NCBI GenBank assembly: GCA_029552745.1
Contig: JAKPDK010000184.1
Coordinates: 248,001-312,000, forward strand
Direction of reading: 5' to 3'
Source: Candidatus Hydrogenedentota bacterium
GTDB lineage: Bacteria > Hydrogenedentota > Hydrogenedentia > Hydrogenedentales > SLHB01
DNA length: 64,000 bases
The position numbers were made by a program, and so were the translations under genes. The notes beneath the pieces were generated by a model. The model was not told the DNA's origin. It made no database searches and worked only from the letters and a program-made list of their open reading frames with translations. Positions 24,442 through 33,364 of the stretch are shown piece after piece; positions within the stretch are counted from its first letter, which is position 1, and each line of letters opens with the position of its first letter.

Positions 24442-25884
24442 TTACCGCAGTTTGAGCGTCGCTAGACTCAAAAGCGCAAAAAGCAACGCCATAATCCAAA
24501 ATCGAATGGTCACCTTGCTCTCCGACCACCCAGCAAGTTCAAAATGATGATGAAGCGGAGCCATCCGGAAAATCCGCTTGCCCGTGAGTTTGAATGACAT
24601 CACTTGCAGAATGACGCTAGCAGCTTCTATGACAAAAAGCCCCCCCACCAAGACGAGAAGAATCTCTTGTTTGGTCAGTATCGCCATGGTGCCTAGTGCG
24701 CCGCCTAGTGCCAACGACCCCGTGTCTCCCATAAATACCTCCGCCGGGTGGGAATTAAACCACAGAAATCCTATGCCGGCTCCCAGAAGGGCGGCACCAA
24801 ATACGGTGAGTTCGCTGGCTTCAGGGACATGAATTAAGAATAAGTAGCGGGACCAGTCGGCACGACTAACCACATAAGCAATGGCAGTATATGCCATTAA
24901 AGACATAATGCTGGCACCGATCGCCAAGCCGTCCAACCCGTCAGTGAGATTTACGGCATTTGACGACCCGACGATAATGAGCAACACAAACAACACATAG
25001 CCCAGCCCTAAGGGGATAAAAACCTCCTTAAAACCGGGAATTTCCACATGAGTATGCAGATTCGGTATACGTTTGGCGATGGCATAGGGAAAGGCTCGTT
25101 CGAGAATACGCCGATTCACAGCAACTCGTTCTTGAGCAGACACGCCTCCTTGAGATGATAGAGACCCCATTTCGTTTTCCGCCAAACTTCCCGACCAGTT
25201 GCAATCGGTCCTGAGATCATTTTTTTCAATGACGGTATTAAGCCAATTAACCAAAGCTTCTTTTTGCGTGGCGTCATACCGATTTCCAATGGGATGGTCC
25301 TGGGCGACAGATTGGATACCTTGACAGCGGTGCTCTAAATCCGGCTTTACCTCGTCTTTAAGAGCTACCCAGTCCAAAATATCATTCGTCGTGAAGTACG
25401 TACGAGTCGGCGTAATTGGATTCCACACAAGGTAGAGCCCCAGCGCCAGACCTGTGATGATTTGTCCCGCAAACTTGGCTTTTGCACTCAGACCTTTGTT
25501 TTGCTTACGACGTAATTTGATATAGTCGTCCAAAAAGCCGACGACGCCCAAAGCCCCAAAAACAAGCAGGGCAACCAACAAGAGACGATTAGAAAGCCGC
25601 GCCCATAAAGCAAGCGATACAACCACAGAAATCAGAATCAACACGCCGCCCATGGTCGGTGTACCGGCTTTCTTTTTGTGGATCGCGTGCAACTGTGCCA
25701 CATGCTCTTCACGTATATATTGTCCAACCTTCAGATACTGAAGCCAACGAATGATGGCTGGGCCAATTAGAATACTGACCAGAAATGCGGTAAATACGGC
25801 GCCCCCTGCGCGCACCGTATTGTAGGTCAGTACGTTCAACGGGGAAAAAGAACTCTTGAGCGTTATCGCAAGGTAATATAGCAT
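24442..25884 (-). CDS. mraY: Phospho-MurNAc-pentapeptide translocase MraY with large insertion
   Basis: 480 aa, versus about 360 in E. coli. Core motifs are intact: KKAGTPTMGG (71-80), FLDDY (117-121, the catalytic Asp pair), NAVNLTDGLDGL (309-320) and the C-terminal APLHHHFE motif. The extra length lies between about residues 165 and 275, after the helix GLALGLYLVW and before the helix FIPLGLGYVLFV. It is hydrophilic, Glu/Lys/Asn-rich and includes two Cys. By the known topology this segment is the extracytoplasmic loop. MraY makes lipid I from UDP-MurNAc-pentapeptide and undecaprenyl phosphate. GAGGA precedes the ATG. Confidence 0.96.
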   Translation of the reverse strand: MLYYLAITLKSSFSPLNVLTYNTVRAGGAVFTAFLVSILIGPAIIRWLQYLKVGQYIREEHVAQLHAIHKKKAGTPTMGGVLILISVVVSLALWARLSNRLLLVALLVFGALGVVGFLDDYIKLRRKQNKGLSAKAKFAGQIITGLALGLYLVWNPITPTRTYFTTNDILDWVALKDEVKPDLEHRCQGIQSVAQDHPIGNRYDATQKEALVNWLNTVIEKNDLRTDCNWSGSLAENEMGSLSSQGGVSAQERVAVNRRILERAFPYAIAKRIPNLHTHVEIPGFKEVFIPLGLGYVLFVLLIIVGSSNAVNLTDGLDGLAIGASIMSLMAYTAIAYVVSRADWSRYLFLIHVPEASELTVFGAALLGAGIGFLWFNSHPAEVFMGDTGSLALGGALGTMAILTKQEILLVLVGGLFVIEAASVILQVMSFKLTGKRIFRMAPLHHHFELAGWSESKVTIRFWIMALLFALLSLATLKLR

Positions 25885-25920
25885 AGGGTTCCTCAGTACG
25901 AACTTAACTGGCTCTGAAAA

Positions 25921-27303
25921 CTACGTGTTGTTCCTCTCCAGGGCATTTTTCAGGGCGTCAATGACCTTTTCCATCCTCATTCCCCGAGAGCCCTTTACCA
26001 AAAGCGCATCCCCCGGTTCCAAGATGCTTCGAATAGCGTCCGCCATTTCTTCGGGGTTTTGAATCACCGCGGCATGTTCCACACCCCGCGATTTCGCACC
26101 TTCCACCACCTTTTCCGCATGCTCGCCTCGAGCAAAGACATAGTTCACGCCTAACTCGCCCGCACGTTCCCCAATACGCCGATGATACATTGGTGATTCG
26201 GCACCCAATTCCAACATATCACCGATTGCCGCAGCGCGTTTATGGGCAGGACGTTCCACCAATGCTTCCAATGCGGCAGCCATGCTCGTGGGGTTCGCGT
26301 TGTAGGCGTCATCTATGATTTCAATATCGCGGAGCTTAAGAATCCGAAATCGCGACGAGAAGGCACACGCTTCGCGAAGGGGTTCTTCATAATACCTGGG
26401 GCTTTCACAAACACCATGTCGCATGCCAATGCCGTGTTGCATCCCCACGGCAATCGCAAGCAGCGTATTCCAGACGTGGGCGCGCGAAGGCAATGGCAAA
26501 CACAGTTCCCCAACAGGACGTACTTGGAGTCGAAATTCTCCCGAAGATTCACGCACACAAGATTCCAGTACGATATCCCCTACTGTGCCGTAGCGCACCT
26601 TTTTACCAGGAAATTTCTCCCCCATTTTGACGCACCATTCATCATCCATATTAACATAAAAAACGCCGTCTGCCGGTAGCGCCTCCACGATTTCCCCTTT
26701 TGCTGCAGCAACGTTCTGAATGGAGCCAAATCCCTCCAAATGCGCCGGGGCAACCATCGTCACGGCGGCCTCCGTAGGTTGCGCCAAATCACAAAGGTGG
26801 GCAATATCGCCTCGATGAGCCGCGCCCATTTCCACTACCGCTTTTTCGGTAGCATCGTCGATTTCCAGGAGAGAAAGCGGACATCCTATTTCATTGTTGA
26901 GATTCCCTCTGGTCTTGACAACGCGATACCGCTTTGCGAGAACAGCCGCAATCATGTCTTTGGAACTCGTTTTCCCGCAGGAGCCCGTAATAGCAATCAC
27001 CGACAGCCTATAACGCCTCCGATGCCATCGGGCAAACTTTTGCAAGGCTGCAAGCGGGTCGGGAACTACCAGACAAGGTCCGGCATCATTGGGAACAGAT
27101 GTGACAGCAGCGACCGCCCCTTTCGCAAACGCTTCGGAAACAAACGCATTCCCGTCAAAACGTTCCCCTTTAAGAGCAAAGAAGACGCTGCCCGGTTCGA
27201 GAGTCCGTGTATCCGTGGAAACAGCGTGGAAAAAACCCTTTGCTGCCGGCGCTGCAACACCAACAGCCTTTGCCAATTCGCCTATTGTATACGTCCATCC
27301 CAT
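25921..27303 (-). CDS. murF: UDP-MurNAc-tripeptide--D-Ala-D-Ala ligase MurF
   Basis: 460 aa. The Mur-ligase P-loop GSCGKTSSKDM is at about residue 105, followed by EMGAAHRGDI and the C-terminal DAYNANPTSMAAAL motif that is specific for MurF. It adds D-Ala-D-Ala to complete the pentapeptide. It lies between murE and mraY in the standard order, with short gaps of about 33-36 nt. Confidence 0.97.
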   Translation of the reverse strand: MGWTYTIGELAKAVGVAAPAAKGFFHAVSTDTRTLEPGSVFFALKGERFDGNAFVSEAFAKGAVAAVTSVPNDAGPCLVVPDPLAALQKFARWHRRRYRLSVIAITGSCGKTSSKDMIAAVLAKRYRVVKTRGNLNNEIGCPLSLLEIDDATEKAVVEMGAAHRGDIAHLCDLAQPTEAAVTMVAPAHLEGFGSIQNVAAAKGEIVEALPADGVFYVNMDDEWCVKMGEKFPGKKVRYGTVGDIVLESCVRESSGEFRLQVRPVGELCLPLPSRAHVWNTLLAIAVGMQHGIGMRHGVCESPRYYEEPLREACAFSSRFRILKLRDIEIIDDAYNANPTSMAAALEALVERPAHKRAAAIGDMLELGAESPMYHRRIGERAGELGVNYVFARGEHAEKVVEGAKSRGVEHAAVIQNPEEMADAIRSILEPGDALLVKGSRGMRMEKVIDALKNALERNNT

Positions 27304-27336
27304 AATGTAGTTGACTGCCTCTTGTTCGGATCGCAG

Positions 27337-28815
27337 TCATCCCCTCTTGGCCTGAAGGGCTTTCAAAAAGTCCCTTGCTACTTCCCTGTCGTCAAAATGA
27401 ATACGTTGTGAACCAATAATTTGGTAATTCTCATGTCCTTTTCCTGCAATCATGACCAGGTCCCCTTCAGAAGCCATCTTCAGGGCGGTGTGAATCGCTT
27501 CGGCTCGATCCAAAATCATGAAATAATCCTTGTTTTTCTTTTTGCCCGCATGTTGCAACCCGACTTCGATATCCAACAGGATACGTTCAGGACTTTCACT
27601 GCGGGGATTGTCTGATGTCACCACGGCGAAATCGGCAAGTTCGGCTACGGCATACCCCATTTTGGGGCGCTTGCCTTTGTCGCGGTCCCCGCCACACCCA
27701 AACACACAAATGACACGTTTGGAGCAAATCTCGCGGGCAGTGCGCAGCACATTACGCAGACCGTCTTCCGTGTGAGCATAATCCACAATGACGGAAAACG
27801 GCTGACCTTCGTCAATGCGCTCGAAACGGCCAGGGACGTTTGTGACGGAATGAATGCCCGCTGCAATCATATCTAGCGGTATGCCAATACCGCCGCAAAC
27901 CGCAATGACACCCAAAGCATTTGCTATATTATGCCTACCTACAAGCCGCATTTCTATTTCGGTGGTTCCCCAAGGCGTAACCGCAGTAAATACGGTGCCT
28001 TCAGACCTGATAGAAACGTTGGTCGCCGAACACATGCCTTGGGAACCAAACGTAACCGTGGGCACGCGCGTAGCTCGTAAAAAATAAGGCGCACTGGGGT
28101 CGTCTACATTAATAGCCGCAACGGCATCGTTACCCTCAAGTTGTTCAAAGAGCATTAACTTCGCTCTTCGATAACTCTCCATATCCTTGTGATAATCGAG
28201 GTGATCCTGCGTTAGATTGGTGAAAACGGCGCCGCGAAAACGAATTCCAGCCACACGTTCCTGTTCCAACGCGTGAGAACTCACTTCCATCGCCACGTGC
28301 GTGATACCCGCTTGTCGCGCATCTCGAAATCGTTCTGCCAATTCCTCCGCGAACGGCGTCGTGTGCATAGCTGGGAGTTCCACATCCCCCATGCGACATC
28401 CCAGAGTTCCGAAACTTGCGGCAGGAAAACCCGCGCAATGGAATACGTGTTGCATTAGGATGACGGAACTGGTCTTCCCGTTCGTGCCGGTGACGCCAAT
28501 GACGGTCATCGTCTGGGTAGGATCGCCGGCAAGTTGATGGACAGTCACTCCCAAGGCACGGCGGACGTTTTCCACGTAGATATAAGGGAGTCCGGCGAGC
28601 TCTTGCAGCCCTTTTCGTTCGCCAACAATTGCAACGGCGCCGTTTGTCGCTGCTTGCTGCGCGAAATCATGGCCGTCGGCGTGTTCTCCTTTACACGCAA
28701 AGAAGAGCGTTCCCGGAGTGACACGGCGAGAATCAGAGGTCGCGGCAACAACATCAACTTCACCCCTCGGAAGAGATGTTGTTCTTCCCAGATATTGTAG
28801 TTCCCGTAGTCTCAT
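27337..28815 (-). CDS. murE: UDP-MurNAc-L-Ala-D-Glu--meso-DAP ligase MurE
   Basis: 492 aa. GTNGKTSSVIL forms the P-loop. DSRRVTPGTLFFAC in the N-domain is typical of MurE. The DNPRSE motif in the C-domain is the established determinant of meso-diaminopimelate specificity, as opposed to lysine. The start ATG 28815 overlaps the end of the upstream ftsI by 56 nt in another frame. The N-terminus MRLRELQYLG aligns with the family, so a shorter start is not needed. Confidence 0.97.
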   Translation of the reverse strand: MRLRELQYLGRTTSLPRGEVDVVAATSDSRRVTPGTLFFACKGEHADGHDFAQQAATNGAVAIVGERKGLQELAGLPYIYVENVRRALGVTVHQLAGDPTQTMTVIGVTGTNGKTSSVILMQHVFHCAGFPAASFGTLGCRMGDVELPAMHTTPFAEELAERFRDARQAGITHVAMEVSSHALEQERVAGIRFRGAVFTNLTQDHLDYHKDMESYRRAKLMLFEQLEGNDAVAAINVDDPSAPYFLRATRVPTVTFGSQGMCSATNVSIRSEGTVFTAVTPWGTTEIEMRLVGRHNIANALGVIAVCGGIGIPLDMIAAGIHSVTNVPGRFERIDEGQPFSVIVDYAHTEDGLRNVLRTAREICSKRVICVFGCGGDRDKGKRPKMGYAVAELADFAVVTSDNPRSESPERILLDIEVGLQHAGKKKNKDYFMILDRAEAIHTALKMASEGDLVMIAGKGHENYQIIGSQRIHFDDREVARDFLKALQAKRG

Positions 28816-30970
28816 GCTCTAACCCTAGACGCGTGTTGGAAAAATACAACCGGCATACGCTGACCTGGTATAAAGGGGTTCCTGCCGGCGGATCTTGATA
28901 GACAACCCACCCGCTGCCGCGACTTGTCCACTGTATTCCAAGCGAGACAATCCGTTCTTTGGCTTGGCGTTTCGTCAAGCCACGAAAGTCGGGCAAGCGC
29001 GGTTCGTTAGTACTATCGGCTTTCACCTCAATCGGGAAAGGATGAGTTATGACAAATCCATCTGTTTCTTGTTCATCCTCGGCCACTTCCATCGGTTGCA
29101 AGAAAAGACGCTGCGCGCCGGCATCTGCATCCGCAACCGGCATAGCCGGAGTTTTGACCGGGACCTGCACAGGGTCAGGTGGACAATTCATGCGGATCAA
29201 GGCTTCGCGTACCACCTTCTTGAAAACGGGCCCACAAACATACCCACCGTAATAGGGTTTCCGCATAGGCGAACGGACAACAATGACACCGCACAAGCGT
29301 GGATCAGCCAATGGTGCAAAACCCGCAAAGACCGCCGTATACCGATCTTCGTAATATCCCCCACCCTCATTTTTGGGGCGAGCTATCTGCGCCGTACCGG
29401 TCTTCCCACCTACCCTGTATTCCGGGATGTTGGCGTACACGCCTGTTCCATGAGTTACCACTTCATGGCAGAGTTCTCGAAGCGTGGCGGCAGTCTCTTC
29501 ATGCAGAATACGACGCGGCGGCTCTGGCTCGTGCCTAAAAACTTCTTTTCCATCTGCGTCGACGATTTTCTCAACAAGATACGGACGAACCAGATAACCC
29601 CCGTTGGCAATCGCGGCATACGCCCGTGCCAATTGCAAAATCGTCACAGCCACTTCCTGCCCTAGCGGAAGAGACACCATCGAGAGTTTTGTCCATTGCG
29701 AACGGGGTGCCAACATCCCCGAACTTTCAGGCCGATACCCACAACCCGTCGCCTCGCCAAAGCCAAAACGACGAATCCACTCTTCAAAACTGACAGGACC
29801 GACCAGGTTAGCCACTTTGATCATGGCAATGTTACTGGATTCCGCGAAGCACTCGCGAAACGGCACTATTCCCATCCGGTGCACATCCCGAATGCGGCGA
29901 AGATTGAAAAAAGTGTACGTACCGCCCTCGCAGTTAACCAGGTCGTCGGGTGTGATGCATTGTTCCTCGAGCGCGGCGGCTGCTGTGACAATTTTGAAAG
30001 AAGACCCAGGCTCAAAGACATCCACCATGACACGGTTCACGCGGTTTTCTTCAGGCCAAGCCCAGTATTCGTTCGGGTCAAAAGCAGGTCGATTTGCCAT
30101 GGCGAGAATGGCGCCGGTCGCTGGATCAAGGAAAACACCGCTTGCTCGTTCCGCTTCGCAACGCACGAGCACTTCGTCCAATGCCTTTTCCAAACTGCTC
30201 TGCAGGGAGGAATCCAGTGTAAGATACAAATTATCACCCTTGCGCGCCGGCTCGTAGTCCAACGTTTGCGACAACAAAAGATTGCGTTTGGCATCCTTTC
30301 GCGCGACACGGACACCCTGCTTGCCCTGGAGATAGGAATCATAAAGAGCTTCGATGCCTTCCCCACCAATTTGCTCGCGGTTGACAAAGCCAAGCACATG
30401 CGCAGCCAGTTGTCCTTCCGGATAATAGCGTGTAGGTTCTCGTTCAAGGCTAAGACCCTCTTTAGCCAACTGAGCTGGGTCACCTAGCAGACGTACCTCC
30501 TCGGAGGTCAACCAACGCTTAATCCAAACAAACCGATAAGGACTGCCGTTTGCTGTGCGTCGCGTGAGCCGTTCGTACACGTCTTCTTCGTCGAGACCGA
30601 GCAGAAGGTGAAGCCGTGCCGCCAAGACATGGGCTTCGACATTCTGAGACAGAATGCGGCGGGGGTCAGCCGATAGAGAATACGTCTCGCGGTCAGTGGC
30701 AAGCAGCCGCCCGCCCCGGTCATAAATATCACCACGTGGTGCTTGGATCACCGCTTTGCCGATGTGATAAACATCTTCCTCTGCGAATTTATACTTTGAG
30801 GCGACGTGAAGAAAGCAAAGACGGACACACACTCCCGCAAGAACGAGAAGGAACAAAATGCGCACGGCACTGAGACGCCGCCGTTGCGATAAAGAAAAGA
30901 CATCCGAACTCGCGAAACACCCCGCCCCCTCGTGATGCCGAATATTTTGCCCACTGGTTGGCTCTATCAT
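28760..30970 (-). CDS. ftsI: Division transpeptidase FtsI/PBP2x-like with PASTA domain
   Basis: 736 aa class B penicillin-binding protein. An N-terminal cytoplasmic tail and a membrane helix (about 36-55) precede the dimerisation domain (about 70-230). The transpeptidase has S-x-x-K at 323-326 (GSSFK), SSN at 378-380 and KTGT at 523-526. The C-terminus (about 655-715) is a PASTA domain (LPDFRGLTKRQAKERIVSLG, QDPPAGTPL). PASTA-tailed FtsI is common in Firmicutes (PBP2x, SpoVD) and rare in proteobacteria. It crosslinks septal peptidoglycan with FtsW. The start overlaps the ftsL stop. Confidence 0.95.
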   Translation of the reverse strand: MIEPTSGQNIRHHEGAGCFASSDVFSLSQRRRLSAVRILFLLVLAGVCVRLCFLHVASKYKFAEEDVYHIGKAVIQAPRGDIYDRGGRLLATDRETYSLSADPRRILSQNVEAHVLAARLHLLLGLDEEDVYERLTRRTANGSPYRFVWIKRWLTSEEVRLLGDPAQLAKEGLSLEREPTRYYPEGQLAAHVLGFVNREQIGGEGIEALYDSYLQGKQGVRVARKDAKRNLLLSQTLDYEPARKGDNLYLTLDSSLQSSLEKALDEVLVRCEAERASGVFLDPATGAILAMANRPAFDPNEYWAWPEENRVNRVMVDVFEPGSSFKIVTAAAALEEQCITPDDLVNCEGGTYTFFNLRRIRDVHRMGIVPFRECFAESSNIAMIKVANLVGPVSFEEWIRRFGFGEATGCGYRPESSGMLAPRSQWTKLSMVSLPLGQEVAVTILQLARAYAAIANGGYLVRPYLVEKIVDADGKEVFRHEPEPPRRILHEETAATLRELCHEVVTHGTGVYANIPEYRVGGKTGTAQIARPKNEGGGYYEDRYTAVFAGFAPLADPRLCGVIVVRSPMRKPYYGGYVCGPVFKKVVREALIRMNCPPDPVQVPVKTPAMPVADADAGAQRLFLQPMEVAEDEQETDGFVITHPFPIEVKADSTNEPRLPDFRGLTKRQAKERIVSLGIQWTSRGSGWVVYQDPPAGTPLYQVSVCRLYFSNTRLGLEHETTGTTISGKNNISSEG

Positions 30971-31374
30971 GGCGATGTCACCCTTTCATCCGTCGAAACA
31001 GACGGAATCGGGAGGATTTCTAACGGGGACGCCAATTGAGCAAAAGTGACGTTTTGCACGCCGGGGATTTGGGAGGCAGGCACTTCGACCAAAATGATCT
31101 GATCGTGAGCAGGCGCTACGAGCCCCAGTTCCGGCGCCATCGCCTCCAGACGACGGATAGCTTGTAGTTCTGCTTCACGTGCGCGGAGATCTTTGATTTG
31201 CTGCGTTAGTTGTTGGATCTCATTGTTCAATATTGCGGTCCGGTAATCGGTATGGAAAACGCGAAGTTGCAGGTGCGCCTCGGCTAGCAGCGCCAAAAAG
31301 GGGAAGAAGAAAACGGGCATCCAGCACAGAAATACACACAACACGGACGACAAGGTAACGGGTCTGGTTTTCAT
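30967..31374 (-). CDS. ftsL: FtsL-like divisome protein
   Basis: 135 aa. A single membrane helix (about residues 8-30) is followed by a coiled coil (about 40-75, LNNEIQQLTQQIKDLRAREAELQAI) and the FtsL-type MAPELGLVAPAHDQIILVEVP sequence. Size, topology and position between rsmH and ftsI identify it; FtsL sequences are weakly conserved. It recruits and activates FtsW-FtsI. Both ends overlap neighbours by ATGA. Confidence 0.85.
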   Translation of the reverse strand: MKTRPVTLSSVLCVFLCWMPVFFFPFLALLAEAHLQLRVFHTDYRTAILNNEIQQLTQQIKDLRAREAELQAIRRLEAMAPELGLVAPAHDQIILVEVPASQIPGVQNVTFAQLASPLEILPIPSVSTDERVTSP

Positions 31375-32330
31375 GGTCCTTCCTCCTCCGGCAATTTTTC
31401 TGCCGCGCGTAACCGGGCGCTCTTTGCTCGAGGATTACGCCGTTGTTCCTCTTGGGAAGGTCGTACGGGGTGTGGAGTAAGTATTTTTAACAGGGGGGGT
31501 ACTTCCTCTTGGAGTCGACCGTCGGGGTAATAGAAGCGTCGTGGGACAGCGTACTGTTTCAGGACATTTTTGACAATTCGGTCTTCCCCTGAATGAAAAG
31601 ATATCGCAACAATTCTGCCCCCCGCCGCCAAAAGGTGGATCGCTTGATGCAGTCCCGACTCCAAGCAGCGATACTCTTCATTAACAGCGATGCGAATCGC
31701 CTGAAAAACCACCCGGACCTCTTCGGGTTGTTTCTTTTTCACGCCCAGCGCCTGCTGCACGGCCGCCGCGAGGTCGCTCGTTGTCTGCAAGTTGCCTTGC
31801 TCTCTCCAATCTAGAATCGTCCGGGCGATCCGATGAGCAGGCCGAACGTCTCCGTAGGTTCGAAGTATTTGGGTCAACTCCTCCAGACTGACGTGTTCCA
31901 GATACGTTCGAGCGGAGAGTTCTTGGTCGGTATCCATTCGCATATCAAGCGGTCCTTCGGATTGAAAAGAAAAACCGCGACGCGGGTCATCCAACTGCAT
32001 GCTGGAGACACCGGCGTCTATCAGCACCCCATCCACTTGGGTAATGCCTTGCTCTCGGAGGATCTCCTCCAAGTTTCCATAATTCGCATGCAACACCGTG
32101 ACGTGCGGAAAAATTTGCAGACGGCGCCGCGCAACTAGCACCGCTTCCGGATCACGGTCTAACGCAACAAGCTTTCCGCGCGGGGCACGTTGCGCGATGA
32201 GCGCCGCATGTCCACCCGCTCCAACGGTGCCATCCACGTATACACCGTCTTCCCGGACACGTAGCCAGTGCAAGACTTCTTCAGCAAGGACCGGCACGTG
32301 TCCGGAGACAACCGGTCCCGTCTGCGTCAC
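31371..32330 (-). CDS. rsmH: 16S rRNA (cytosine-1402-N4)-methyltransferase RsmH (MraW)
   Basis: 319 aa from GTG 32330. The SAM-binding motifs are present: VDGTVGAGGHAALI, VALDRDPEAV, GVLIDAGVSSMQLDDPRRGFSF, and the C-terminal ISFHSGEDRIVKN. The enzyme methylates C1402 of 16S rRNA in the decoding centre. It is a constant second member of dcw clusters, but here a STAS-domain gene separates it from mraZ by 2 nt. Confidence 0.97.
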   Translation of the reverse strand: MTQTGPVVSGHVPVLAEEVLHWLRVREDGVYVDGTVGAGGHAALIAQRAPRGKLVALDRDPEAVLVARRRLQIFPHVTVLHANYGNLEEILREQGITQVDGVLIDAGVSSMQLDDPRRGFSFQSEGPLDMRMDTDQELSARTYLEHVSLEELTQILRTYGDVRPAHRIARTILDWREQGNLQTTSDLAAAVQQALGVKKKQPEEVRVVFQAIRIAVNEEYRCLESGLHQAIHLLAAGGRIVAISFHSGEDRIVKNVLKQYAVPRRFYYPDGRLQEEVPPLLKILTPHPVRPSQEEQRRNPRAKSARLRAAEKLPEEEGP

Positions 32331-32332
32331 GT

Positions 32333-32677
32333 TTAAGCAGCCTCCTGAAAAACTGAGATAGCTTGCGCTTCGGACTCATATTGGGCAAATAGTCCAGACA
32401 CGCCGCTCATGCGGAGCAACCGCTGCGCAAACAAATTGAGACACGCCAATTTGATATCGCCCTTCATTTGGCGTGTTTTCCGGAGCCGTTCTACGATGAC
32501 ACCCAGCCCCATGTAGGTGATGTACCGAACGCCTTGAAGATTCAAGACGAGATGCACACGTGCCTCGCTCAAGCATTCGTAAAGAATCGAACGCAAAGCT
32601 TCCACGCCGTTCTCGTCGATGTCACCCTCAATCCTCAGTACCGTCACCTTTCCGATGTCTACTCGCTCCACCGTCAT
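32333..32677 (-). CDS. STAS-domain protein (anti-sigma factor antagonist-like) inside the dcw cluster
   Basis: 114 aa, essentially one STAS fold of the SpoIIAA/RsbV type: VTVLRIEGDIDENGVEALRSIL, VHLVLNLQGVRYITYMGLGVIVE. In typical antagonists the loop reads D-S-S-G-L-G, where the first Ser is phosphorylated by an anti-sigma kinase. Here residues 54-57 are T-Y-M-G, so the phospho-acceptor Ser is missing and only Thr54 or Tyr55 could substitute. It starts inside the mraZ stop (ATGA) and ends 2 nt before rsmH, so it is firmly part of the operon. The partner is unknown. Confidence 0.88.
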   Translation of the reverse strand: MTVERVDIGKVTVLRIEGDIDENGVEALRSILYECLSEARVHLVLNLQGVRYITYMGLGVIVERLRKTRQMKGDIKLACLNLFAQRLLRMSGVSGLFAQYESEAQAISVFQEAA

Positions 32678-33159
32678 AGTTCACCAAGCCCCTCCTGTGT
32701 GATACCGCCGTTCCCGACACCGTTCGACGAAAACACCGGTATCGCCATTGCCTTATATTCGCTATACTTACTGTCGACAAAACTCCGCCAAGAGTCTTTC
32801 GACCAGAGTTCCAAATGATCTTCCACACCTATCAATACCGCCTCTTTATCTAGGTGTGCATGGTCACGCAAGTGGGAAGGAATCGCAATACGCCCTTGAT
32901 TGTCCAGTCGCGCTTCCGCCACACTACTGAAAAACAGTCTTCGGAAATCAAGCACTTTGGCGTCCATCGCAGAGAACCGCGCTACATGTTGTCGAATTTT
33001 GTTCCATTCATCGCTATGGAAAAGAAAAATGGATTGATCAAACCCGCGCGTGAGGTACCAAACTATGTGCTTAAGGACTTCCATAGTTTCGCGTGTTTTT
33101 CGCGGCACAGTAATTCGCCCTTTTTCGTCGATGCTTACTGTGAATTCGCCGTAATACAT
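32674..33159 (-). CDS. mraZ: Transcriptional regulator MraZ
   Basis: 161 aa with two SpoVT/AbrB-like swapped-hairpin repeats: YYGEFTVSIDEKGRITVPRK near the N-terminus, and ARLDNQGRIAIPSHLRDHA near residue 85. MraZ forms ring oligomers that bind repeated GTGGG boxes upstream of its own operon, and a five-box array lies upstream here (33186-33235). The protein has a C-terminal tail of about 20 residues beyond most homologues. TAGGAA precedes the ATG. Confidence 0.96.
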   Translation of the reverse strand: MYYGEFTVSIDEKGRITVPRKTRETMEVLKHIVWYLTRGFDQSIFLFHSDEWNKIRQHVARFSAMDAKVLDFRRLFFSSVAEARLDNQGRIAIPSHLRDHAHLDKEAVLIGVEDHLELWSKDSWRSFVDSKYSEYKAMAIPVFSSNGVGNGGITQEGLGEL

Positions 33160-33185
33160 TTCCTAGAAGTCCTTCCGCGGGGTCA

Positions 33186-33235
33186 GTTGCCCCACCAATC
33201 ACCCCTAATGCCCACAATTTACCACGATTCCCCAC
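33186..33235 (-). promoter_or_regulatory. MraZ-box array: five 10-bp direct repeats
   Basis: On the minus strand, five successive 10-nt units begin GTGGG, GTGGT, GTGGG, GGGGT and GTGGG (33226-33235, 33216-33225, 33206-33215, 33196-33205, 33186-33195). The 10-bp period puts all boxes on one face of the helix, as known for MraZ operators, which usually have three or four. The array overlaps the promoter -10, consistent with autorepression. Confidence 0.88.
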
Positions 33236-33244
33236 TTTCGTCAA
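33216..33244 (-). promoter_or_regulatory. Sigma-70-type promoter of the dcw cluster
   Basis: The minus strand has TTGACG (-35, 33239-33244) and TAAATT (-10, 33216-33221) separated by exactly 17 nt. The first two MraZ boxes lie in the spacer and over the -10. The distance to the mraZ ATG is about 57 nt. Confidence 0.75.
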
Positions 33245-33317
33245 GCACTTTTTTCCATTTCCTGTTGTCCTGAAGGCACTTACTAGAAATAAGACGAAAC
33301 GTTTACACTATAAGTTG

Positions 33318-33364
33318 TATAATATTCTAAAAAATGAGTTTTTATACCCAAAATATTGTATAAT
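33318..33364 (+). promoter_or_regulatory. Candidate -10 elements upstream of the MFS gene
   Basis: Two copies of TTGTATAAT occur at 33315-33323 and 33356-33364 in a very AT-rich stretch. Neither has a good -35 at 17 nt. They are the only promoter-like signals I see in the 260 nt before the MFS gene that are not part of the mraZ promoter. Confidence 0.3.

Noticed and set aside
28895-30487. Long + strand ORFs (about 220-260 codons) opposite ftsI
   Set aside because: They are antisense to a clearly conserved transpeptidase with all its motifs and have no RBS or domain-like sequence.
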